64,000 nt of DNA. It comes from an uncultured Christensenella sp. (GTDB lineage: Bacteria > Bacillota > Clostridia > Christensenellales > Borkfalkiaceae). The stretch lies in contig CAJTUI010000008.1 of the NCBI GenBank assembly GCA_910579705.1, positions 6,797 to 70,796 of the forward strand. Reading direction: 5' to 3'. The position numbers and the translations under genes are program-made. Below the pieces are notes generated by a model, which saw only the letters and a list, made by a program, of their open reading frames with translations, ran no database searches and had not been told where the DNA came from. The first letter of the stretch is position 1. Each line of letters opens with the position of its first letter. This document shows positions 1 to 7,376 of the stretch, in pieces.

Positions 1-785
1 CGGACGTTGCGAAGCTTGACGAGCGCAAGCTAAACGGTTTCAGGTGGGAAGAGGTGTCTATGGTGTTTCAGGGCGCGCAAAGCTCTTTAAACCCCGTAAT
101 AACGATATTCAACCAGTTCTACGAAACGCTTTGCGTGCACGAGAGTTTCAAACCCAAGTCGGAGCGAAAACGGATAACGCGGCAGGACGCGAAGGAGCGG
201 GTAAAGTATCTTCTGGACTTTGTAAACCTTGACGCGGAGCGGGTTATGAACGCTTACCCGCACGAGCTGTCGGGCGGTATGAAACAGAGGGTTATGATTG
301 CGTTTTCACTGCTTTTGGACCCCAAAATCATTATTCTCGACGAACCTACGACCGCGCTTGACGTAATCACGCAGGACTTCATTTTCAAGCTGTTGCAGAA
401 GGTCAACAGGGAAATGAACATCGCAATGCTGCTGCTCACGCACGACATTGCCGTCGTCGCGAAGTACGCCGATTATATGGGCGTTATGTACGGCGGACAG
501 CTTGTGGAATACGGCACGGTTGAGGACGTTTTTGAAAAAATGTATCACCCGTATACGCGCGGACTTATCAACTCCACGCCCGCAATCAACAAGGACGTGG
601 GAGAGCTGAAACCGCTTGCGGGCGACCCGCCCAACCTTCTGAATATGCCCGCGGGTTGCAGGTTCCACCCGCGGTGCGCCCTGTGCGAAGAGCGGTGCAA
701 GAGCGCGGTGCCCCCTACCGTTACGGCGGAGGACGGACACCTTGTAAAATGTTTTTTGTTTGACGGTGAACGGCGCGATGGATAA
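1..785 (+). CDS. ABC transporter ATP-binding protein, OppD/DppD type (5' end outside window)
   Basis: ATPase subunit of an oligopeptide/dipeptide-type ABC importer, working on the cytoplasmic face with the ATPase encoded next. The reading frame is open from base 3, so the Walker A segment lies before the window. Visible are the Q-loop (VFQGAQSSLNPV, about 63-98), the ABC signature LSGGMKQR (about 268-291), Walker B IIILDEP with D-loop, the switch His in LLTHD, and a C-terminal oligopeptide-transporter region with the cysteine cluster GCRFHPRC...C (about 655-700) typical of OppD/DppD. The stop codon lies past the start of the next gene, so the two are translationally coupled. Because the neighbours are lipoproteins and glycosidases, an oligosaccharide cargo is possible; the sequence shown does not decide this. 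Confidence 0.93.
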   Translation, partial: DVAKLDERKLNGFRWEEVSMVFQGAQSSLNPVITIFNQFYETLCVHESFKPKSERKRITRQDAKERVKYLLDFVNLDAERVMNAYPHELSGGMKQRVMIAFSLLLDPKIIILDEPTTALDVITQDFIFKLLQKVNREMNIAMLLLTHDIAVVAKYADYMGVMYGGQLVEYGTVEDVFEKMYHPYTRGLINSTPAINKDVGELKPLAGDPPNLLNMPAGCRFHPRCALCEERCKSAVPPTVTAEDGHLVKCFLFDGERRDG

Positions 786-1782
786 TCTTATACAACTCAA
801 AAATCTTAATATGTCGTTCGAGAAAAAGGGCGGTCTTTTAAAGGGCGTGAAGAGGATAGAAGTCCTCCGCGACATCAATCTTACAATCGGCGCGGGCGAA
901 ATCGTCGCGGTCGTGGGAGAGTCGGGTTGCGGCAAGACCACGGTCGGGAAAATCATAACGGGGCTTTTGAAACCGACGGGCGGAGAGGTGCTTTTCGAAA
1001 ACAAAAACCTGTATTCGTTCAACTTAACGGGCGGCTCCCGCACGCGCGAACTCGTTCAGTTCGTTCAGCAGGACAGCTACGCCGCGCTTAACCCCGTCAA
1101 GACGATCTGGCAGTCAATGCTCGCGCCCGTGCAGCACCATTACAAGCATATTTCGCGCGAGGAGGCGGAAACTAAAATAAAGGATATTTTCAATACCGTC
1201 GGGCTCACCCCGCCCGAGCTGTATCTCGAAAAATATCCGCATATGCTGTCGGGCGGACAGCGGCAGAGGATACTTATGGCGAGGGCGATTTCGCTCGAAC
1301 CCAAGCTGATTGTCGCGGACGAGCCCGTGTCTATGATAGACGTTTCTATGCGCCTTTCCATTCTCAATATGATGTGCGAGCTCAACGAGAAGCTGGGCAT
1401 ATCGTTCGTCTATATAACGCACGACCTTGCCACGGCGAAGTATATCGCAAAGAACGGCAGTATCTGCGTTATGTATCTGGGCGAGGTGGTGGAGTACGGC
1501 AAAGTCAACGAGATATTGCAAAGTCCGCGCCACCCCTATACTCAGGCTCTGCTGTCCGCAGTTCCCGTGCCCGACCCGAAGATAGCCAAGCGCGACAAGC
1601 CCATTCCGATAAGGTCAATGGAGGTTTCGTCGCTTGAAAACCGTACCGAGGGCTGCGTGTTCCGCGACAGGTGTCCGTACGCCGCGGAGGAATGCGCAAG
1701 CAAAATAAGCTACGCCGAATTCGACGGCGGCACGCTTGTCAAATGCTGTAAAACGGAGGAAATCCCCGCTTGGACAAAATAG
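778..1782 (+). CDS. ABC transporter ATP-binding protein, OppF/DppF type
   Basis: Second ATPase of the importer, 334 aa from the ATG at 778 (the frame stays open upstream to a TTG at 760, but the ATG fits family N-termini). Walker A GESGCGKTT sits near residues 47-55. The Q-loop is VQQDSYAALNPV, followed by signature LSGGQRQR, Walker B LIVADEP and H-loop YITHD. The C-terminal extension carries GCVFRDRCPYAAEEC, the cysteine-containing region found in OppF/DppF. It overlaps the preceding ATPase by 8 bp. OppD/OppF pairs form a heterodimer under two permeases; permease and binding-protein genes must lie upstream of the window. Assignment to peptide versus oligosaccharide cargo is unresolved. Confidence 0.93.
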   Translation: MDNLIQLKNLNMSFEKKGGLLKGVKRIEVLRDINLTIGAGEIVAVVGESGCGKTTVGKIITGLLKPTGGEVLFENKNLYSFNLTGGSRTRELVQFVQQDSYAALNPVKTIWQSMLAPVQHHYKHISREEAETKIKDIFNTVGLTPPELYLEKYPHMLSGGQRQRILMARAISLEPKLIVADEPVSMIDVSMRLSILNMMCELNEKLGISFVYITHDLATAKYIAKNGSICVMYLGEVVEYGKVNEILQSPRHPYTQALLSAVPVPDPKIAKRDKPIPIRSMEVSSLENRTEGCVFRDRCPYAAEECASKISYAEFDGGTLVKCCKTEEIPAWTK

Positions 1783-1955
1783 GCTTTTTTGTGAAATTCG
1801 CGCTCGTTTTGACCGTGCTTGCGGTTATCTGTATGATAATAACCGAGCCGTGTTCGCTTGAATTTTATATGTCGCTGGCCGCGCTTATTGCCTGTCTGGT
1901 AGTTATAATAGTCGGCGCGGTGATATTGTATATACGAAATAAAAGGGATAAATGA
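1770..1955 (+). CDS. small two-helix membrane protein, function unknown
   Basis: A 61-aa protein from a TTG start at 1770, with a GGAGG at 1755-1759 about 10 nt upstream; there is no in-frame ATG at a sensible position. It overlaps the end of the OppF-type gene by 13 bp and ends one base before the next ATG, so it sits in the same transcript. Two hydrophobic stretches (about residues 6-26 and 33-54) are followed by a basic tail ending RNKRDK, suggesting a two-pass membrane protein with both ends in the cytoplasm. I do not recognise a family. It could be a small accessory subunit of the neighbouring transporter. Confidence 0.65.
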   Translation: MDKIGFFVKFALVLTVLAVICMIITEPCSLEFYMSLAALIACLVVIIVGAVILYIRNKRDK

Positions 1956-1956
1956 T

Positions 1957-4275
1957 ATGAGAATTAAAGCACTTTTCGCAAGCTTTGCGGCATTTGCGCT
2001 GGCCTGTACGTTCTGCGCCTGCGCGGAAAAAGAAGACGGAGGGGACACCCCGCCGCCCGAGGAGGAAACTGTTGTGTACGAAAACGACGATATTTTGTTG
2101 CCCGACGTTATATGCGACAAGGACAACGGTTACGACGTGGACCCCGAGGGGAAAACTTCGTCTACAATGGCCCTGCAAAAGGCCGTGGACGACTGCTATG
2201 AGGCGGGCGGCGGCACGGTGTATCTGCCTGCGGGTAAATACCTCGTTACCTCGCGCATCGACTTAAAGCCTTACGTGACGGTTGTCGGCGACTACGTTTC
2301 GCCCGAAAACTACAAGACCGAGTACGGAACGGTTATAATCGCGGGCGTGAAGTCCTCGACAGAGGACGTGGGCGAGCAGGTCAACGTGTTCAGAATGTAC
2401 GGTTCTTCGGGGCTTATCGGGCTTACGTTTTTCTATCCCGAGCAGTACGCGGATATGATAATGCCCTACGGCTATACCGTGGAAATCCCCGGCGGGTTCG
2501 TGGACGACGCGCACAACGTGTTTACGATAAAGAACGTTACGTTTTTAAATTCGTATAAGGGCATATGCGCGTCCAATACTAAGTGGTCCACGCTCAGCTC
2601 TGTCACGCACGAGCAGTTGCACATCGTCAACGTTAAGGGCACCGTTTTAAGGGAGGGCGTGCACCTCACCAATTCCAGCGAGGTCGGCACCTTTTCGGGC
2701 GTGTCGTTCAAGCCCGATTACTGGGTGAACGCGGGCAAGGACTACAACGCGCCCGAACGCGACGAGATACTCTCTTTCACGCGCGAAAACTCGGTGGGTA
2801 TGATACTCGGCGACTTGGAGTGGCAGGAGATACGCGATATAGAGCTGGAAGGCTACCACACGGGAATTTATTTCACCGACGGCGACAGGGCCACGACCTA
2901 TCATATGGCCTTTATAGGCAGTTTCTACAACCTCGAAATCACGGACTCGGTTTACGGCGTTTACGTGGAGCGGCTGTACGAGCATATGGGCATACAGTTC
3001 TGCAAGGCGGTTATAACCGCATCAGAGTACGCGGTAATCAACAACTCCCCGCAGTACGAAGGGCATTTGCAGTTTTCGTATGCGGATATAAGCGGCAAGT
3101 TTGCGGGCTTCAACGTGTTTACGGACGGCAAAGGCGCGGACGAGGCGGAGCTGATAACTCCCGATACAACAGTGGTATTGCCCGAAAAAAAGGTTTACAA
3201 CTGCCTCGAATACGGCGCGGACAAGAGCGGTAAAAAGGACTGCTCGGCCGCGGTTCAGGCGGCGCTGGACGAGGCGGGAGAAAACGGCGGCGGAGTGGTT
3301 TACCTGCCCGCGGGTTTCTACCGTATGGAAAAGCCCGTAAACGTGCCCGCGGGCGTTCAGCTACGCGGCTGTCATTCCTCGGTTTCGCGCGATTTGCTTT
3401 CCAACAGCCGCGGAACTATGATACTCGACTATTACGCAGGCGACGGCGCAGACTGTATGACCGGCCGCGCGCTCATAACGCTTGAAGGCGACAACAGCGG
3501 CGTGTGCGGGTTCAGAGTTACCTGTCCCGAAATAAATCTTTTCTCGCAGGTCTACACGCCCGAGACCCTGCCGCGCCGCAACTTCGTCGTTCGCGCGTCG
3601 GGTAAGGGCAATTACGCGAAAAACCTGTATCTTGAAGGCGTATACAACGGCGTAGACTTCGGCGCGGGCTGTGAAAATTCCGTTGTGGAAAGGGTAATGG
3701 GCGGTATCTATAACGTTGGTATAAGGCTCGGCGGAAAAAACCAGACGGTAAACGGCTGTTTGCAGAACTCGATTTGCATAATCAAGATTACTCCCTCGGC
3801 CATACCCGACTTTGCAAACTGGGGCACGTACGCTACGAGGAGCAACCTCCTTCACACCAATGTATACGGACTCACGCGCTATACTTCCAAATTCATAATT
3901 CTGGACGGAGCGGAAAACGCGCTGCTCAACAACGTGTTTGCGTTCGCGTCGGAACGGCTCGTTCAGGCGGATAACTCCACGTTCACGGCCGTCAACCTCG
4001 GTTGCGATTCCCAGCCCGGCGACAGCGGCGCAATGTTTGTGCTGACAAACTCCCGCGCGGTATGCTATAACACCCTGCGCGACGTGAATTTAAGGGGCGA
4101 ATATATCAAAAGCGACACAGCCTCCGTATTCACCGTCTACAACAGGATTTCGCTTATCCCCGGCAGCGGTTACCTCAACGAGGGAAATATAGTTGAAAAC
4201 AATCAGATAAATATGTTTAAGGCAATGGCGGACGACGCTTTCGCGCTTGACAAAATATGGCTTAAAAAGGTTTAA
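1957..4275 (+). CDS. lipoprotein with two pectate-lyase-like parallel beta-helix domains
   Basis: A 772-aa exported protein. The N-terminus (MRIK, hydrophobic stretch, then FCAC around Cys22) is a lipoprotein signal peptide, so the protein is probably anchored outside the membrane. Two segments match the start of the Pectate_lyase_3 type right-handed beta-helix: near residue 55 (ALQKAVDDC...GGGTVYLPAGKY) and again near 425-455 (AVQAALDEA...GGGVVYLPAGFY), so the protein is an internal tandem of two helices. Such folds occur in polysaccharide lyases, rhamnogalacturonases, epimerases and phage tailspikes; I cannot name catalytic residues. It lies 2 nt after the small membrane gene in the transporter operon, which suggests glycan binding or cleavage at the cell surface. 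Confidence 0.85.
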   Translation: MRIKALFASFAAFALACTFCACAEKEDGGDTPPPEEETVVYENDDILLPDVICDKDNGYDVDPEGKTSSTMALQKAVDDCYEAGGGTVYLPAGKYLVTSRIDLKPYVTVVGDYVSPENYKTEYGTVIIAGVKSSTEDVGEQVNVFRMYGSSGLIGLTFFYPEQYADMIMPYGYTVEIPGGFVDDAHNVFTIKNVTFLNSYKGICASNTKWSTLSSVTHEQLHIVNVKGTVLREGVHLTNSSEVGTFSGVSFKPDYWVNAGKDYNAPERDEILSFTRENSVGMILGDLEWQEIRDIELEGYHTGIYFTDGDRATTYHMAFIGSFYNLEITDSVYGVYVERLYEHMGIQFCKAVITASEYAVINNSPQYEGHLQFSYADISGKFAGFNVFTDGKGADEAELITPDTTVVLPEKKVYNCLEYGADKSGKKDCSAAVQAALDEAGENGGGVVYLPAGFYRMEKPVNVPAGVQLRGCHSSVSRDLLSNSRGTMILDYYAGDGADCMTGRALITLEGDNSGVCGFRVTCPEINLFSQVYTPETLPRRNFVVRASGKGNYAKNLYLEGVYNGVDFGAGCENSVVERVMGGIYNVGIRLGGKNQTVNGCLQNSICIIKITPSAIPDFANWGTYATRSNLLHTNVYGLTRYTSKFIILDGAENALLNNVFAFASERLVQADNSTFTAVNLGCDSQPGDSGAMFVLTNSRAVCYNTLRDVNLRGEYIKSDTASVFTVYNRISLIPGSGYLNEGNIVENNQINMFKAMADDAFALDKIWLKKV

Positions 4276-4290
4276 AGGTCGCTTGCGTTT

Positions 4291-4370
4291 AACAAAAGGG
4301 TCTGAGTGGCCGCCCATTTTCGGGCGCAAACAATAACAAAAGGTTCAAGGGTTCGCCCGATTTCGGGCGT
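4291..4370 (+). repeat. two tandem hairpin units in the intergenic gap
   Basis: Two imperfect direct repeats about 44 bp apart. Each starts AACAAAAGG (4291 and 4335) and carries a short hairpin: GCCC-atttt-GGGC-like at about 4311-4326 and CGCCCG-att-CGGGCG at about 4354-4369. No T-tract follows either hairpin, so they are not classic terminators. They may stabilise the upstream transcript or dampen read-through into the next lipoprotein gene. Confidence 0.55.
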
Positions 4371-4387
4371 ATACCTTTACCATAAAA

Positions 4388-4401
4388 TGACAACGTTGTC
4401 A
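4388..4401. promoter_or_regulatory. LacI-type operator O1 (TGACAACGTTGTCA)
   Basis: Perfect 14-bp palindrome 25 bp upstream of the ATG at 4427, identical to the operator in the promoter of the sugar-kinase operon at 14,413. This links the Ig-like lipoprotein/GH32-like genes to the LacI regulator encoded at 13,285-14,250. I see no convincing -35/-10 pair here. Confidence 0.8.
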
Positions 4402-4426
4402 AAAATTACCGGTTAAGGAGGAAACT

Positions 4427-5959
4427 ATGAAGAAACTTACCGCCGCTTTTATATCGGTTATGCTTGCGGTCATATGCGCGCTGTCGTTTACGGCGTGCAA
4501 CGACAAGCCCGACGATAAGGGCGAAACAATCGAGTGCACGGGAATTACGTTCCGTGCCACGGGTTACGACGAGGGGAAGACCTGGTATCTCGAAAGGGGT
4601 AAAACCGTAACCGTGGTCGGCACGGTTGCCCCCGCAAACGCGACCGTGAGGGAGCTGGAATGGGAGAGCGACAACGACGATATTACCGTCGAAAAGTCGG
4701 ACACCAACAAGGCCAAGGTCACGGCGTACGATTACGGGAAAGCGAAAATTACCGTCAAGTGCGGCAAATACGAAACCGAAATCGCGGTCGAGTGCGTCGC
4801 GGCGATTAAACCCACCGAAATTGTGGTCGCAAGCCCTGCAATGACCGTGCCCGTTTCCGAACGCAGTCTTTTAGACTATGCTTTCGTTCCAGAAAATACC
4901 ACGGACAAGCGGCTTTCTTTCACCGTTCAGGCGATAGGCGACGCGTCTGAGGACGCGGTCAGCGTTATTGAGGAGAACGGCAATTATTACGTTCAGGTGT
5001 CCGCGCTTGCGGAGGTGGGCTGTCAGTACGTGCTCAACCTCTCGTCCGTTGCGGATTCCAAGGTTAAGGCCGGCATAAACCTCACCGTCGGCGCGCAGGA
5101 CGTGGACGAAATGACGCTCAGAACGGATAAAATCACCCTGTCGGTGAACGACCCTATGTACAGGGTGACGGCCTCTTTCAAGCCCGATACCACGAGTTAT
5201 AAACAGGTAGACTATACGTCCGACAATCCCGAAGTCTGCGGGGTGGACGCTATCGGCACGCTCACGCCGCTCAAAGCGGGAACGGCCAACATTACCGTCA
5301 CCAACTCGCACAAGACTTCTTTGAAATGCGTGCTCGAAGTCACCGTTACCGAAGACGAGAGCGAGTACGTCACCCGCCTTATCAAGAAGAGCGACGTAGA
5401 CGCTTTGCAGGCGGTGGATTATTCGATTATGGATTTCGAGTTCGATAAGGTCGCGTTCAAGGCCTGGAACAAGGTGCTTTCAGAGGACAGCAACTCCGCC
5501 TCGCACATCTCCGACGCGGGCTGGGCAATGTGGCTTGTCGGTTTTGATACTTACGACGACGACGGCGTGAACGGCGGCGACGCAAACGCGGCGGTGTACT
5601 GCAAAGTCAACGTTCCCGCGGCGGCGAAACGTATGCAGTACGTGTTCAGGGCACACCCCACGCCTAACGACAACGCGAAGTTCAAAATCCTCGCAATCGA
5701 CGGCGATTATAACGTTACCGACTGCACGGACGGCTGGCGCGTGACAAACAACACCGTCGATATGTATTTCGACATAGACGTGGAGAAATTCGCGGGCACG
5801 GCCGTAACCTTCGTGGTCTTGCAGGACCAGATAAGCAACAAGGCGGCGGGCAACTACCTCAAAGTATCGCTTATGTTCAGGCGTTGCCTGTTCGATACGG
5901 ACACTTCTGAAAGATGGATAAACGACGAAGATTACAACATTCTCAATCTCGGTAACTGA
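4427..5959 (+). CDS. lipoprotein with bacterial Ig-like domains
   Basis: A 510-aa exported lipoprotein. The signal peptide ends SFTAC with the lipidated Cys at residue 24. An AAGGAGG ribosome site precedes the ATG. Bacterial Ig-like (BIG2) segments are visible around residues 45-125 and 225-305, each ending in the usual 'GKAKITV' or 'GTANITV' strand. The last 200 residues (from about 310) form an unrecognised beta-rich region that may be a carbohydrate-binding or adhesion module. An operator palindrome lies just upstream, so expression is probably sugar-controlled. No catalytic motif was recognised. Likely role: capturing a glycan at the surface for the neighbouring importer and glycosidase. 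Confidence 0.8.
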   Translation: MKKLTAAFISVMLAVICALSFTACNDKPDDKGETIECTGITFRATGYDEGKTWYLERGKTVTVVGTVAPANATVRELEWESDNDDITVEKSDTNKAKVTAYDYGKAKITVKCGKYETEIAVECVAAIKPTEIVVASPAMTVPVSERSLLDYAFVPENTTDKRLSFTVQAIGDASEDAVSVIEENGNYYVQVSALAEVGCQYVLNLSSVADSKVKAGINLTVGAQDVDEMTLRTDKITLSVNDPMYRVTASFKPDTTSYKQVDYTSDNPEVCGVDAIGTLTPLKAGTANITVTNSHKTSLKCVLEVTVTEDESEYVTRLIKKSDVDALQAVDYSIMDFEFDKVAFKAWNKVLSEDSNSASHISDAGWAMWLVGFDTYDDDGVNGGDANAAVYCKVNVPAAAKRMQYVFRAHPTPNDNAKFKILAIDGDYNVTDCTDGWRVTNNTVDMYFDIDVEKFAGTAVTFVVLQDQISNKAAGNYLKVSLMFRRCLFDTDTSERWINDEDYNILNLGN

Positions 5960-5960
5960 T

Positions 5961-7376
5961 ATGAAACGCTTATTTTTTAAACCCGATTACGGCTGGCCCG
6001 CGGACGCCATACCGTACTATGACAACGGACTTTTTCACATCTTCTATCTTCTGGATTACCGCAATCCCGAAAAACACGGCGAGGGCACGCCCTGGTTCAA
6101 GATAACCACAAAAGACTTCGTAACGTACGAGGACTGCGGTGAAATGCTCGCTAGAGGCACGGACAAACAATACGATATGTACGTGTTTACGGGCTCGGTG
6201 TTCAAGGACGCGGACGGCGTATACCACATCTGGTATACGGGCCACAACACGCGTATGGTCGAAAACTATATTCAGGTCGTAATGCACGCCGTCAGCCGTG
6301 ATTTGACGCACTGGGAAAAGGTGCCCGAAGACACGTTCGGAACGCTTTGCGGCGATTACGAAATCGCCGACTGGCGCGACCCGTTCGTCTGGTATGACGG
6401 GGAGAGCGGCGTATATAAAATGCTGCTCTCGGCGCGTAAGACTTCGGGCCCGCTCAACCGCAGGGGCGCGACAATCCTGCTCGTTTCCCGCGACAATAAG
6501 AAATGGGAGATAGAGAAACCGTTCTGGCAACCCGATTTGTATTACGCGCACGAGTGTCCCGACCTCTTTAAAATCGGCGACTGGTATTACCACGTGTTTT
6601 CCGAATTTTCGCACCGCAATCTTACGCGTTACGTAATGAGCAAATCGATTGACGGGCCGTGGATACAGCCCGCGGACGACGCGTTCGACGGAAGAGCGTA
6701 TTACGCGGCGAAAACGGTCAGCGACGGCAAGGACAATTACGTAATCGGCTGGAACCCTACGCGCGAGGGCGAAAGCGACGCGGGCAGGTGGCAGTGGGGC
6801 GGCGCGCTTGTCGTACATAAACTTTTACAGCGCGGCGACGGAACGCTTGCTTGCGTTATGCCCGAAACCGTGGAGAACGCGTTCGGCGGCGAAATGGAGC
6901 TTACGTTTAGGGACGGCGACGGAACACCCGTCAACCGCATAGCCGCGGACACTGGCGGGGCCTGTACTGCATATTACGCCGATACAAAGGCGCAGGAAAC
7001 TTATCTTCTGGACGTTGAGTTCACGCTCGGCGATTGTAACTCGTTCGGCGTGCTGATAAACGCCGACGTGCGGAACGATTTATCTTACGGGTACATTTTG
7101 TATCCGCAGAACGGGAAAATCACGTTCGGGCGGTTTCCCGATTTCCCTCAGGGCGATTACGACGCGCGCGGTCTGGAACGGCCCGCAAAGCTTAACGCGG
7201 GCAGACACCGCCTGAAAATTATCGTCGAAGAGGGGATTTGCGTCGCGTATCTGGACGACGACTGCGCGCTCGGCGCGCGTATGTACGGCAAGCTTACGGG
7301 CGTTACGGGGATTATGTGTCAGGGAGAGATAGAAGTAAATTCTATTAAAATAAAAACATTTAAGGAGAAAAAATGA
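5961..7376 (+). CDS. GH32-like beta-propeller glycosidase, intracellular
   Basis: A 471-aa protein with no signal peptide. It matches the five-bladed propeller of clan GH-J (GH32/GH68) by its three catalytic signatures: Asp15 in the first-blade motif GWPADAIPYY (nucleophile position), RDP at 139-141 (transition-state Asp140) and ECPDLF with Glu198 (acid/base position). A C-terminal beta-sandwich runs from about residue 310. Characterised GH32 enzymes cut fructosides such as sucrose, inulin and levan; the departure of the first motif from WMNDPNG leaves the substrate open. It starts 2 nt after the preceding lipoprotein stop and overlaps the next gene by 4 bp, so it is co-translated with two surface lipoproteins. 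Confidence 0.82.
   Translation: MKRLFFKPDYGWPADAIPYYDNGLFHIFYLLDYRNPEKHGEGTPWFKITTKDFVTYEDCGEMLARGTDKQYDMYVFTGSVFKDADGVYHIWYTGHNTRMVENYIQVVMHAVSRDLTHWEKVPEDTFGTLCGDYEIADWRDPFVWYDGESGVYKMLLSARKTSGPLNRRGATILLVSRDNKKWEIEKPFWQPDLYYAHECPDLFKIGDWYYHVFSEFSHRNLTRYVMSKSIDGPWIQPADDAFDGRAYYAAKTVSDGKDNYVIGWNPTREGESDAGRWQWGGALVVHKLLQRGDGTLACVMPETVENAFGGEMELTFRDGDGTPVNRIAADTGGACTAYYADTKAQETYLLDVEFTLGDCNSFGVLINADVRNDLSYGYILYPQNGKITFGRFPDFPQGDYDARGLERPAKLNAGRHRLKIIVEEGICVAYLDDDCALGARMYGKLTGVTGIMCQGEIEVNSIKIKTFKEKK

Noticed and set aside
306..1043. Long minus-strand open frame opposite the transporter ATPases
   Set aside because: It lies antisense to two genes with intact ABC motifs, has no ribosome site and resembles no protein; GC-rich codon structure creates such frames here.
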